NCBI GenBank assembly: GCA_914767715.1
Contig: OU612067.1
Span: forward strand, 8,434,001 to 8,498,000
DNA: 64,000 nucleotides
Direction of reading: 5' to 3'
Origin: Membranipora membranacea
Taxonomy: Eukaryota > Bryozoa > Gymnolaemata > Cheilostomatida > Membraniporidae
Position 1 is the first letter of the stretch. Each line of letters opens with the position of its first letter. This document shows positions 12,430-25,600 of the stretch, in pieces. Below the pieces are notes generated by a model. The model was not told where the DNA came from. It searched no databases and was given only the letters and a program-made list of their open reading frames with translations. Made by a program: the position numbers and the translations under genes.

Positions 12430-13122
12430 CCTTAAAGACTTAGTTTGAGGCTGCTCCTTTGTATCACATCTTATTTTCCATATTTTATTCTATCATGTGA
12501 GCGATTTTCAGCTTTAGAATCCAAATATTGAGGAAGTTATGGCCTCTCAAACTTCCAGGTTGATTGCCTTCAATCGGCATTGGGAATTAGCGGATGTTTC
12601 CCCTGGGGTACGTCACAAACATAGACATGTGTTTTGTCTATGGTCATCCTTATTATGAGTTAATGTTTCCCCTGGGGGAATGCACTAATAATCACACAGA
12701 TAAGATGATGATCAAAATTCCGACCTGGGTGGGAATCGAACACGGGTCCACATACCTATAGGCAACGACGCTACCATCGCCCCACTTGGACCAACTAGGT
12801 GGGCCTGTGGGCAATATGGCTCAGCGTTAGCGGCGTTGCCTGCAAAGCCATTTGGACCTGGGTTCGAGATCGTTACACATCTGAACATTTTGATCATCAA
12901 CATATTTATGAGTGTGTCGTAATAAGTATGATGGTTGTGGCGTACCAATAGGGATTGCCGGCTGATTCTTACTGCCGATAAATTGCCGTCACCTTGGAAA
13001 TTTGAGAGGCCATAACTTCCTCAATATTTGGATTCTAAAGCTGGAATTCACTCACATGATAGAACAAAATATGGAGAATAAGATGTGATACAAAAGAGCA
13101 GCCTCAAACTAAGTCTTTAAGG
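12430..13122. mobile_element. 0.7-kb element with 140-bp terminal inverted repeats and two tRNA-like segments
   Basis: The left arm (12430-12572, starting CCTTAAAGACTTAGTTTGAG) and right arm (12982-13122, ending CTCAAACTAAGTCTTTAAGG) are near-perfect reverse complements. Between them are two head-to-head tRNA-like stretches, minus 12797-12721 with a B-box GTTCGATTCC and plus 12810-12878 with GGGTTCGAGATC, each preceded by an A-box-like GCGTYGTTGCC region. The same arm sequence recurs at 33530-33850 and 37765-37910. It is non-coding. Confidence 0.75.
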
Positions 13123-13303
13123 GCGCAGCCGCCGTATTCGGTGCGAAGTTACTCTCAGTTTGCAGGCAGGTCGGAGCACACATGGGGCGTCATGCGTCAT
13201 GAGCCCAGTAGTCAGTAGACCGCAGCGGGATTCGAACCCAGGACCTCCAACACTTGCGCGTTAGAGGGCAGGCACTCGAACCAACTGAGCTACCTCCTAC
13301 TCT
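13123..13303 (-). repeat. tRNA-derived SINE-like sequence
   Basis: On the minus strand a good A box (TAGCTCAGTTGG) and B box (GGTTCGAATCC) are about 50 nt apart, followed by a roughly 100-nt non-tRNA body ending at the terminal repeat of the neighbouring element. The anticodon stem does not pair properly, so it is unlikely to be a functional tRNA. Confidence 0.6.
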
Positions 13304-13319
13304 CATGCCGGGTAGCACA

Positions 13320-13540
13320 TATCAGGGTTTCACAAAAGAGTCCCTTCCTGAACCCATGCTGCCTATTGTGTAGCCAGCTGTCAATCTTTTCCAGCAGATT
13401 TTGAACATCATATGCTCTAGTAATTTGAGGGGATGCTTGTGAGCGAGATTGTTGGCAGTTGTTTGCGCTGTGCTTACTTCCATTTTTGTGTATGGGCATG
13501 GCATTTGCAAGTTTTCCATTCTGCCGGCAGCTTGCTTTGC
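13320..13540 (-). pseudogene. LINE reverse transcriptase fragment (motif 2 region)
   Basis: Two overlapping frames encode LLEKIDSWLHNRQHGFRKG and the frame-shifted neighbour MFKICWKRLTAGY. QHGFRKG..CET is the hallmark of RT motif 2 in LINEs. This piece is exactly what is missing between the two blocks at 14398-15247, so it may be a displaced part of the same element or a second copy. It is broken by frameshift. Confidence 0.55.
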
Positions 13541-14139
13541 TTGAGAGATTTATTGAAGATATGGGCTAAGAGTCATCAGTCGTGTACATCTATTTCCCTG
13601 CAGCTTGGGACATGAGTTGAGTCATTTTTGGCCCAGGTTTGAGAGTAAATCTGTGTGTGGAGTGCTCCCGTGTAACCCACTGGCTTGATTGATGAAAGCC
13701 AATTCAGGTGATAATGGTGGAGTTTAGTCACAACCACAGGTCTTCTCCAAAATCCTGGGACCGTGCAATGTTTGACTGCACCCCCCCCCCTTGAGTTTTT
13801 GTTGTTTGAAAGTAATTGATGGTTGAGAAGACACATCCAACTTTCATGCTCTCTGGAGTCAAACGAAATATGGACAACACTTCCCTAAGTAATCTGTTTG
13901 GGAGGCAGTCAAAATTGCAAAAGAATGAAATCGCCGACGAAGACTGGTCACAACCTAAACTTTATTTTATCATTTCTTACGTTTTTACGTAGATCTGTGA
14001 GCGGAAGACGTCTGTGGTCTCATCTATACTCATCTGTGCTTCTTGTGCGTTTCTGTGAATACATCGTAACAATAAAACAGGTGCAGGGTGCTTTTGCTGG
14101 AACAAAAGAGAGGAGTATAGAGATTAGTAGGTTTTGGTC
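13541..14139. other. Spacer between LINE fragments, nothing recognised
   Basis: No coding motif or structured repeat found, apart from a 10-base C run near 13781-13790. Confidence 0.35.
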
Positions 14140-14290
14140 AGGACGACTGCTGCAGCAGCTCTGAAGGCGTCCACTGTGACCACAGACGTCACACTTGGTG
14201 GCAAGGAGTTCCACAGGACAATCGCGTCAGGGATGTGCGATTTCTGGAAAACCACTGTTCTACAATGGAACTGAGTGTACTTCCCAGTAG
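14140..14290 (-). pseudogene. LINE ORF2 C-terminal fragment
   Basis: The minus strand encodes IPDAIVLWNSLPPSV followed by VDAFRAAAA and a stop. This is the typical end of CR1/L2-type ORF2 (R.WNSLP..V....S...F). It is separated from the RT block at 14398 by about 100 bp of unrelated AT-rich sequence. Confidence 0.55.
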
Positions 14291-14397
14291 TGCTGTCACG
14301 ATACGATTCATATCGGGAATACCTAATCGATCACACCTCATTATCGCGATTTATTAAGGTGACAGCTGAAGTCGATTGCACAGCAATAAATTCATTG

Positions 14398-15247
14398 TCA
14401 CAGTTGGAACGACAGTGAATGGTTGACTTTTCCTGATATTGTCTTTATGTGAGGTCTCAATGATAGGTCTTTGCTGATGATGACACCGAGGTAATTGGCA
14501 GAGTCAACAGCTATTAGGTCATGTTCTCTGATTGAGTAGGTCTTCAGTACTGTTTTCTTTACTCCTTGTGACTCGTAAGATGTTACACTGTTTGGATGGA
14601 ATGCCATTCCCCAGTCCTTCTCCCAGCGAAGCAGAGTTGAGATCAGTTTGTAGATTCTCGGTATCTTGGTTGGACTGTATCTATCGATAGACCACAGCGT
14701 CATCAGCAAAAAGACGAACAGTAGACTTTTCTGTTGTATAGTTTGGCAAATCATTTATGCAGAGGAGAACTAGTACGGGACCTAGGACACTGCCTTGTGG
14801 TACCCCCGAGGTGACATCCGATGTTTGGGATGACTTTCCTTCTACCACTACTTCTTGTCTTCTATTAGATAGAAAGGCTTCAATCCACAGGAGGGTATGT
14901 TCATCTATCCCGAAGAATTTCAGCTTGTAAAGAAGAAGTGAGAGGGGGACCTTGTCAAAGGCCTTGGCCTTGTCAAGATGGCGGTGGATTGAACTTGTCA
15001 ATATGTGCTCGGCAGTTTTACATAGTATTGATGTGAGAGATACCGGTCAATAGTTTTCAGCCAGGCATTTCTCTCCCTTCTTGATGATGGGTGTCACTTT
15101 TGCACGAGTCCAGTCCTGGGGAAGCTCAAGAGTTGCTTGGAATAGGGTGACTAGAGTTGGTGATAGTTCTGTAGCAAGGGTTTTAAGAAGCATTGCACCA
15201 TAAGGCCACGTGACTTTGATATACGTATATTTTTTAGCAATATGCAC
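14398..15247 (-). pseudogene. LINE reverse transcriptase, broken (RT motifs 1 and 3-7)
   Basis: From high to low coordinates the minus strand encodes RT motif 1 (LPQDWTRAKVTPIIKKG...AENY), then after a stop and a deletion motif 3 (DKAKAFDKV), motif 4 (GVPQGSVLGPVL), the catalytic LFADDAVVYR box, and motif 7-like YLGVIISKDLSLRPH. Motif 2 is deleted near 15001-15047. At least two frame changes make it non-functional. Its 5' side is interrupted by the large palindrome at 15231-16327. Confidence 0.8.
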
Positions 15248-16327
15248 AGCAAGGAATGACTCCAGTTCAAGTTTTTGGCCACAATAATATTTCTCATCCT
15301 ATCTATGCACACATTTAGATCAGTCTCTCACATCAATGAACTCCCTCTTCATTGCTCACATCATCAGGCAGCAATGAACTCCCTCTTCATTGCAGGCAGT
15401 GCCGCATATGTATATGTGAGGCCTCATTGGTATTAGAAAATACCAAGTGATGGTGGTGTTGATGTGGTGTGATTCCCTCCCTTTCCCTGACATCACGTGG
15501 AAGCATCCCCTGATGTCTCCCATAGAGTTCTCTAGTGAAGGTATATGCAAGCTCATCCAGAACATGGACGAGCACAAGTCTAAAGGACCGGACAACATCA
15601 GTGCAAAGCAAAGGGCCAGGCCACGTGACTTTGATATAGCCTGTGATTTTTGTCAGTGGGTGGGGGTGGGCGAGAAGAGAAGAATTAGTATAGGGGGGAA
15701 CCATCAATGTAATCTCATGATACTTTTTCAATGTGTTTTGTGTGGGTATCTATATATAAAGACATGGTCATAGACATACATAGACATAGATATATATAGA
15801 TACCCACACAAAATTTTTTTTAAAACGCATCGCAAAAGGATCATGAGATTACATTGATGATTCCCCCTTATCTCTTTCACTCATCTCCCACCCCCACCCA
15901 CTGGCAAAAATCACAGGCTATATCAAAGTCACGTGGCCTGGCCCTTTGCTTTGCACTGATGTTGTCCGGTCCTTGAGACTTGTGCTCGTCCAGGTTCTGG
16001 ATGAGCTTGCATATACCTTCACTAGAGAACTCTATGGGAGACATCAGGGGATGCTTCCACGTGATGTCAGGGAAAGGGAGGGAATCACACCACATCAACA
16101 CCACCATCACTTGGTATTTTCTAATACCAATGAGGCCTCACATATACATATGCGGCACTGCCTGCAATGAAGAGGGAGTTCATTGCTGCCTGATGATGTG
16201 AGCAATGAAGAGGGAGTTCATTGATGTGAGAGACTGATCTAAATGTGTGCATAGATAGGATGAGAAATATTATTGTGGCCAAAAACTTGAACTGGAGTCA
16301 TTCCTTGCTGTGCATATTGCTAAAAAA
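15231..16327. repeat. 1.1-kb palindrome made of head-to-head LINE pieces and a foldback element
   Basis: The arms start TTTTTAGCAATATGCACAGC at 15231 and end with the reverse complement near 16327; the symmetry centre is near 15785, with a short TA-rich spacer of TAGACATA repeats. Both arms encode the same broken LINE segment (ICKLIQN.DEHKS.GPDNIS) on opposite strands. An inner foldback element is bounded by GGCCACGTGACTTTGATATA at about 15618 and its complement at about 15943; a third copy of that sequence sits at about 15203. The arms differ at only a few positions, so the inversion looks recent. Confidence 0.85.
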
Positions 16328-16675
16328 ATAATGTGTCAAGCGTTCTGCTTGCAGGATAGCCTTGTGACATAGGTAGAGTCTATCTCTGAACGTATGCCTC
16401 AACAGTTCGCACATGCGCAGACTGGGTGTCAAGTGTAAAAGTTGCAAACTGACCTTGACCTTTAAATCAGTTTATTATAATAGGGGCTGATAAACAACGT
16501 CGATCTTAGATAATCAGATGTCTTTTTGAGAACAAGACCGGTTTGATTAGAAACTGGTCCGGATATCAAGTTTGCTATGGTGATTTTTGCATTGATGTCT
16601 AGAGTCTTTATTTTTTGTTAGACATATAATATAATTGAACTATTTTTGGTTGTTGTCAGAGTACAGGTGTGGAAG
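16328..16675. other. Upstream region of the desaturase gene
   Basis: About 350 bp between the palindrome and the desaturase ATG. It must hold the 5' UTR and probably the promoter. No TATA box at a convincing distance and no recognisable repeat are seen. Confidence 0.4.
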
Positions 16676-19600
16676 ATGGAAGGTGAGTAAATTTCCATTG
16701 AAATATTTTCTTTTGTGGATACAAGGCATATGTGTGATTGTCAACCTAGAGTAGTTGGGCTCCAGTTGGATGTAAAGCAAAAAGTTTAATAGTATTAACA
16801 TAATTTTCACTAACTGTTCTTATGATATTTGAGTAAGTTATTGATGATTGTTGTTAGCTCCATCCTAAGTTACTGAAAAGTGAATAGAAGGTAGTAGATA
16901 AAGCAAGGAGTTACTCCTTGGATAAAGATAGGACTACTTATATTATGAAATTATTCAATCAATGGTCATTTCACCATCAAATGTCTTGGTGTTGAAGCAC
17001 ACACACTCATCTAGAAGGAAAATGTCATTTTTCTTATGTAGGGTACCAACCTTAGTGAATAATAAGAGCCCAGTATTAGAACTGCAGTAAGATTTATAGG
17101 GGCCTAACCTATCCCATCAGCAATATTTAATTAGCCTATCTTCTTGACAAGACAGGCTTGGCTACCATATAATATGGTCATAATGTGCATTGATGATAAT
17201 TTGTTATTGGCTCTAGGATGTTACTCAGGTCCAGTAAATCATTGAATCAATGTAGTTTTTGCCCGTTCAGTTACTACGCATAGGCATCCAGAGTTGCAAG
17301 CGTGTATGCTTCACATCAATGATCCAACGTCATTCACCGATCATCATCATTGACAATGGCAAAGTTTGCACGCTTGCAACTCCAATGTATGCTGTCGATA
17401 AATGAGAAACAGGTCTGGACCACTGGGGACTACATGATCATAGACCGGAACAAGACTGTGGCTCTTACCAAATATGAGCCGAAATCGTCCACGTGATTCA
17501 TTTAAAGTTGTTTTCTGAATATGATGATGATGTGACACTTTTCTTTACCCAACATTGATTCAAATTCACAGTCAATAATTCATACATTGCAACCATCTAT
17601 GCCTAAAGTTATGATAGTACCTGGCTAACTTGGGTGTTGTTCAGACGTTATCATCGATGATTGGATCAATCACTTCTCTCTTATGCCATAGCAGTCCTCT
17701 CCTTCCAAATTGTGTACTACATATTCGAGAACAAGTTCTTCAGATTGATGGCTTAGGCCTATGCATTCATGCTTTTGTTTGGTTTAGTCTGTAACTCCCT
17801 GGTCTCACACAGATAACTTGGCATGGTTGACATGGAAACACTAGTAAGGGTATTATTGAAATATAAATGAGCCACTATCGATACTTATTTATGCACCAGT
17901 TTCTTAATGCAGATTTGCAGTCAACTCACATACTGAATATATACGTTGACGTTGTTCTGATAGGGAGAAACCCCACTTTTGATTTTTAGAAAACCTTTGT
18001 CATAGCACTAGATTAGTAATCTGTCTATTCACATGATAATGTGAGGCAACATGATTTGCGATTTGATAAGGCCACAGTCAATTGTTGTCTGCACATAGAT
18101 AGTGCTAGTGAGTATTTCATATCATTGCCTAGCACCCCCCTCGCCCCAAAAATATTTGCAAATATGAAGTCTTTTGCTCAGCTCCAACTCATTTACCTGA
18201 CTTATGTGAGAACTGGCCAGTTGTGATTGAGTCTAGAAAATAACTGAGAAATCCCTGTCTTGTAACCCATCATATTACCCAACATAACATTACAATATGT
18301 GGGATTTCGGTATCACAGCAATTTGACTGTTGGTTGAACATTAGGTTGTCAACATTGGTGGTTGATAATGGAACAACATAACCAACAGCCTTGGAATAAC
18401 TAGGACACAGTTTGCTGTTAACTCAACATAGGTTGCTAATACAAGCCACCGATCTGTCATTCATTTTTTTTGTGTCTGGCATCAACTAATTCAGTTTCTC
18501 TGTTTGTCGCTAAGGTGTATATTCTTAACGCTGCTCTGTGTTTCCAGCAGGACCTGGTGCAGAAATGGCAGCAAACGATATGATGATAGCGAAGCAGGAT
18601 ACGCAGAGTGATTTAACCAAATCTGGACGTGACCTACCGTCATATTGGTGAGATTTAATTACTGATTACATGCAACAACACCAATAATAATGCTGCTTCT
18701 AGGTCGCTATACTTTACATGACGAAAAAGTATAAGATCGATGATGGTAATTCTGTTATGATCGAAACATTTTGCAATATGTATGGGAATATGTTGTCTTG
18801 TCATCCAAATAATCTGGATTTAGCTGCAACTTCACACATCTAGGACCTTCTATAAATTGAGTCCTATGGGTTTAACCAAGGTACGCTTGTTAGTGTCAAC
18901 TTTGCAACAGTATTACTCCCTGGATTTATGGTTGATGCATGATTTTCATTGTTCCAATCGAATCCGGAAGGGTTCGCTGTCAGGATTTAGAACCATAATA
19001 ACACTCTCTGATTCGAAGGCAACGCAGCACATTTGCACAAATAGTTACTTGATTTACAATGGGTGACATGCATACTGCAATACTAACAATTATTTTGATA
19101 AATCCCTGCCTGTCTCCCTCAGGAAGAGGGAAGGATGTTCATTGCTTTGTTATACTAACATGGGGGCCCAGCAATGGGCCATGGAAGGCCAATAACCCTA
19201 ACACGTACGCTGTGTCTCATAGGGTGGCAATAAGTAGTGAATAGCGGGCCATCTAATTAGCGCCATCAACCAATTATTTTTTGGGGGATGGTGAGATAGC
19301 GCAATCAGTTAGCACGCTTGCTATTCACTGCCAGGCGCCGCAGGAGCTTTGGGTTTAAGTCCCACTGGGGGAGCTTTCAACGTTGATTGTTCCAGCCCCC
19401 AGCACCCTCAGGTGTATACCTCTAACATGGAGCAGTGATGATTTTATAGCTCCTTCTGCTTACCAAATGCTTTATTTTGTAGTTGGGAGGAAATTAACAC
19501 TCATTCAGAGAAGGCTAGCCGATGGGTAGTGATTGACAAATTGGTGTATGATGTCACAGCTTGGTCAAAGAGACATCCCGGTGGTAGTGTACTCTTAGGA

Positions 19601-22600
19601 CATTTTGCCGGCCAGGATGCGACGGTAAGTGACTTCAATGGCAATGCAGGCTGATATATCGTTAACGGGCCAGGGTTGCACATGCAATTAGCCGGTTACT
19701 GAAACGAAAAAAAAGTAGCTGTGTGGCAATCTACATCACAACAGTTTTTTTCATTGGCTTTTTTTATGTCAGCCAAAGAGTAACAATTTCTCCATAAGTA
19801 TACTGGGTAAATCTTGTATATGCTGAGTCCTAATGACTGCATGATAACACAGAGTAAGGATATACAGAGATATACAGGATATACACCATATTATTTTAAT
19901 TTTTTGCTAGGATACATAGGCTATGAGCTCTCTGCATTTGTAAAATGAGTTTTATTATATAGATTTACACTTGTAAAATGATGTCAGTCAGTCATGTAAA
20001 TCTGTATGATATAACTCATTTTAAAAACACATATAGCTCATAGCCTATGTATCCTAGCAAAAAATGACAATAATATGGTGTATAGCTTGAAGGTTGGACA
20101 TTCTAGCAAAGTTGGAATTCAGTCTTTAGGATAAATACAGAATGAATTATGGCCCATCTAAGGTAGAGATGTCTGCAAGAAAAATGACATTTTAACATAT
20201 AGAGATAATGAGTTTTCGGCATCCAGCTGTGCACAATTTTCCCCCAGTTAATCAAAAACCGCAGGCAATATAACACCATTGAAGTGTCCTCTCTGTATAT
20301 CCTTACTCTGCGATGATAATTAGGTTTCCTAGAATTTGGCTTATAATAGCCATCAACTGGCCACAGTCAACAAGTAGACAGGTTGAATAAACTTTTGGTT
20401 ATGTAAGCAAGCCTATGGAGTACACAATCTAGATCATTATTTCATAATTCAATCAGATCTCTATAATTCCCTGTAAATAACTGTATTATTATTATTCCAT
20501 GGTGTAAACACTGACACATAAACTCAAGTTGTTGTACAAGAGTCAAATAATTGAACAAACGAAGGTAGGATGTTTTGAAACCAGACTTCTCTAGATATTT
20601 GATTCATTTTACTCAACATCGAAGCAACAGTAAGACTTTATGCTATGCTAATTGGGCAGGTTTCATTCATCAGTTTAAATTCAAGCTATGTTGTAACAAG
20701 GAGTAACCTGCTACTCCTTGGTGGTAATATTACATCTGCAGATAATCCATTACTAAGTAGCAAAGAAGTAAGCTGCTCTACACTTACTTCTAGGACACAA
20801 ATCCCTATTGACTTCATACAAAACTCTGTTACTTTCCATTGAATGCAATAAAGGAAACTTAGAAAGGTGTATTTGAAAATCCTTTTATTTACTGCACACT
20901 GTGCAAGCCAGCTCCGCACCAGATTTGTATGGTGGGCAATCACCAAAAGTATAACAATCAATTCCTGTATGATAAAGGAGTTCGCCGTTCCTGTTTGAAT
21001 TTTGCCCATCAGTCGCTTCAGGGTTTTTGTCAACGCAAACAAAGCTGGCTCTCTGGTGGGTTGGGAGTCCTGCCATCAGGTAACCCTGATACTCTAGAGT
21101 CCAACTGTCATCCTGACACTTGATGCTTGCAGGTGTCATCAGTACCGCGGCTCTGTAGTCGGCCTTGCAGACAACGCATGGCAGGTTTCTTTCTCTCATT
21201 CTCAGCACACTATCAAAATATTGCCCGCCGTTATCTTCAAACTCCACTCCGTGCACTTTGGTGTGTATAGCTCTTGATGTAGTGTTGAGATAGCCTGGGT
21301 CTTCAGGCAGGCAGAGCAGGTTCGATCCCCCTCCGCTGGTGTACCAGGAGCCGCCAGCCTTTCCCTTGTATACAAGGCTGGATGTTTTAGGACAAGTTGT
21401 TCGGGACCAGCGCACATAAGTACCTCCTGTCACTCCTGGTAGTGACCTAGCTGCTTTCCTCAAATTCTCATACTCTGAAATGGTAAATTGTATCATATAT
21501 TGATTGAATTTTTCGTATAGTTGTTATCTTTGGCTGTGACCAATATCAGGTAATATCTTTGACAGATTATAATATAATGGTCATAGTTGGTCTGCAACTG
21601 ATAAGAGATTTTATATGATATGGTATAGCATTATCTAACCAGAGGATAAGATCACAAAGTAAGGACACCTTACCCTGTGATAGGATTTCACATGTATGCT
21701 TCACGGCCAACTTTGAATATCACTGATCGCTATTCCAGAATAGTTATCATATAAGACGATTGAGTGTGAGGTGTATTTGTTGAATCGTTTGTTAAAATCA
21801 GATAGTCATTTCTATCTCACACCACATTAACAGGAACCACACAGTAAAACATTAAAGAGGTCATTCTTTTGTAACGGGGGGGGGGGGGGGGGGAGGTTGT
21901 GTTTCATCTAGATTCAAGTGTTTGCTCTTGTTGGTTGGAAGAACCTATGGTGAATTTCTTAATGATTTATTGATATATATAGGTGATAAGCTAAGAGTTT
22001 TAGATTTTCCTGCGACATAGAATCATTATCCCTTTACCTTGATCGACTAAACTGGTGACTGAGAGTTTGATGTGTTGATCGATGAGCGTGTAGCTGACTG
22101 AGTCCTGACCTGCTGGTCCTGGTTGGCCCTGTGGAGTATTCATAAAAAAAACATACGGAATACTCGAATATTACTCGCACAGTATGATATGAACAGACAA
22201 CTACTAACTAATCAGGAAAAAATTAATCATAATAACAGATATAGCTACTGTATTGATTGTGACACTTTAATCTCCATTCAGCAATGAGGTGTCATATCAA
22301 TAACCTCGCTCTGTTTTGGACTTCCAGAGCATAATTACACCATTGGTTAACTAGTCTTTGGTCTTGATGGTTTCTGTAAAAAAGTAACATAAATCGACTT
22401 TTAAAGTCTACCCAAAGACCAATGCATGTTACTTAGGCAGTTGGTTATGTTACTTAGTTTTGTCAGAATTGCGTGGTGAAAGTGCCCCCCATAAGGGAAG
22501 GTATATCCCATTCTCTGCATTATGATGCCATAGTCTCCTGGAAGTGCTTGTTTCTTGCATTGCACTTCCAGGAGACTGTGACATCATAATGCAGAATATG

Positions 22601-25600
22601 GGAGTTACTGCCTGACTATAACATGCATTGGTCTTTGGCATTGTAACATGAAATCTACCTGTTATGGTACACATACCTGAGGGCCTGGAAGCCCCTGTCT
22701 GCCATCTCTCCCTGGTGGACCTGGTGGTCCTCTCACCCAAGAGGGCACATCAATCTGTCTTTTCTCTACCTTTAGCCCTACATCATCCTGTTGGTTTAAA
22801 TTGAACAGCAAATTGATCATAATGGTGGCAAATCCTGTACGTGCACGTATTGAGTAGGATTGTCGCATGCTGCTAACTATGTGAATTAGCTAAATAAGAT
22901 TTTTAATCACACATAAGATTAACGAAGTTGAAATGTTGAAATAATAACTGCAGCTCTAACACAACATACCTGGCCATAAACATGAAGTTTAACTTGGGCA
23001 GATAAACCGTCCAATTCAATCTTCAGCTGCAAGAGATACCAGCCGGAGAGAATCACTAAAGTTGTCAGGATCACGTGCAAACAAGTTGTCAGATGGATCC
23101 CACCTTTGTCGCAATTGACAGCCATAATTGATTCCAACCTATCTCTAGATGTCTTAACAACTATAAGTCACCATCTCAAATATTGGAAAGTATTTCCTAG
23201 CAATGGCATGGACGGCCTTGGAAACAGCCTATATGCTTGAGAATCAACAGGTGCTTAGGCAAGATAGCATTTCATCATGTAACCCACTCCGGGGGGCCGT
23301 CGGACGGGGGGGGGGGGCAAAGTCTGGGGGGCTCAGACTAGTAACCCACCGAGGTCTTATACTGTAAATTTTCTAGTGTGTAGAATAGGTGTCTAGTACC
23401 TACCATGATATAATGTGGAGTTATCCCCCATCTCTCCACAATAAAATCATATTAATTGCAAGTTTCAGGGGAAAGAGTGTTCCTCAACACAGTGTGCTGG
23501 GTGGCTGCCTTAAATTGATCCAATATTTCTTGTATTTGACGACATTGTTGCTCTCTCAAGATCTGACAAAGAGTTTTTTAATTTTATTTTCTGCGATTTA
23601 CTTTGGTGATGCTATATTTTAGGGACACTCAGGTCCATTAGCAAACCAAGTAGAATAGCATTCAGGGGGAAATTGCTAAAAATACTAAATGATTTCCTGC
23701 ATCAAGATAGGGAATGCTCAGTTATACATAACACAATGGTCTGTGTTGGAAGTGTTTGCCAGTAAGGATTTTATTAAACAATCATTTATAACTAATATGG
23801 ACATCAATTATCAGATTATCTGGTGCAGACAACACAGGCCAATTCAGCAGAATCTTTGTAGGGCGGACAGCTGCCAAATGTTCGACAATCGATGCCGACA
23901 TGAAACATCAACTCCCCATCTCTGTTGCTATCAAAGCCTTTGACCACCTGCGTGTCCTTGTCGACACAGATGAACTCTGACCTCCTGTTTGTAGCCCTAC
24001 CAGCCATGAGGTAGCCAGCATATTCTGTAGTCCAGCTGCTGGGGCACCTGACCTGTCCAGGAATCATGAGGTGTGACATCCTACCATCATAAGCTTGACA
24101 AACAGCACATGGGATGTTCTCTTGTCTGATATCGGATAGGACAGTGCCATGTTGATTCTCATATTCTCCTCCTCTCACATTACTGTGGGCGTTTGCCCGA
24201 GTTTCCAGGTACTCTGGGTTGTCTGGAAAGCATTGGGGATTGTAGCCACCCCCAGTGCTGTAGTATGAACCTCCCATCCTGCCTGCATACAACCATTCTG
24301 TCTGAGGGCTTGGACAGTCTAAATGTCCCCATCTGATGTATGTGACTCCGTTAACTGGTGGTATTGCTGCAATAGTTTTACTGAGCTTGGCGCCAACTAC
24401 GAATAAGTACAAAATAATATTGGTTACTTTGAGACAAGGTAGTTGTCGGTACATTTGAAATTTGTTATCAGATTCTTGTTTTATGAACAAAATTCAGGAT
24501 TCCTGAATAAAGGTTACCTTTGCTGATGGTGTCCTTCATTGTGTCATCAACATAGGCTTGAATTTGGTCATATTTTGGTGAACGAGGCCCTGTGTTGCCC
24601 CTCGCTCCCTAGAAAACAATGATAAAATACAGTATGTCTTGGTAATAATCTCAAAAAAGTTGTAAGTGTACTGCGAGGTGTCTGATCTAGCACTACACTG
24701 CAATTAACAATTATGTCTGTCATGTTATATGGTCCATTTTGCAGAAAAATGGAGTCAACTACCTGTTAACCTAATCTATCATTTTCATCTGCTTGTGATC
24801 AATCCATGATTGTGAAAACGTACATGTACAAGCAATGTAAACTCTTGACTTTGAATTCAGACCAGGATGGGCTCACCTGGGGCCCGGCTGCTCCATCCTG
24901 CCCATCAGCACCAGGGGGTCCCTGAGGTCCATAGTATTTTCTTCCACCTGCAATAACTTCTCTCCTCTCTGGCTCATCGAATAGTTTATCATTCAAATCG
25001 CCGTTCACCCTAATCTGAAACATAGATTATAATAGTGTGTACACAACTCGGTTTTCAGTCGCTCAGTTTAAAATCAGCAATTTTTCTTCTGTTCAAGGCT
25101 AGTTTTCTTAGAAACTTACTGTTTCTCTGGTGTTTGTCATCGGTCGATTCAAAACAGTCTCTCACCTTAATGTGTCTTACCTTGGTTGCTGATTGGCCAT
25201 GTGATCGCATCTCATTGTTGTTGACTGATTTCTCCCTCAGAATCTTTACTTGGTGTGTAAGCTTTGTTGTATACAATACGATACAGACCAGAGTGGCGAG
25301 GAGAATGACCTGGTATCCCACTGATATTATCCAGAACCACCTCAACCCTGGTTTGCTTATGTTCTTTGGTTTCTCTTCCATTTTTCCCAGCAGGCAAACT
25401 GTTGGCATTCAATAGACAGTGATAAAATGAAGAGGAAGATGGAATTTGTTTGATTGTCTAGTGTGGGAACGACCATATTGTAGTATGGATAATCATGATA
25501 ATGTCCCTTTTACCTATAGTAGAATTAGGAGTTGTCTGTATTAGCATCAATGTAAACAAGGGGTAATATAGTTTTCATGAATAAATGAATGGTCCTGAAC

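Noticed and set aside
15447-16170. Matching open frames on both strands, suggesting paired small genes.
   Set aside because: They are the two arms of a palindrome encoding a truncated LINE segment, not independent genes.
22450-22740. A minus-strand frame partly overlapping the collagen exon at 22677.
   Set aside because: It is in a different frame from the Gly-X-Y exon and runs through a MITE.
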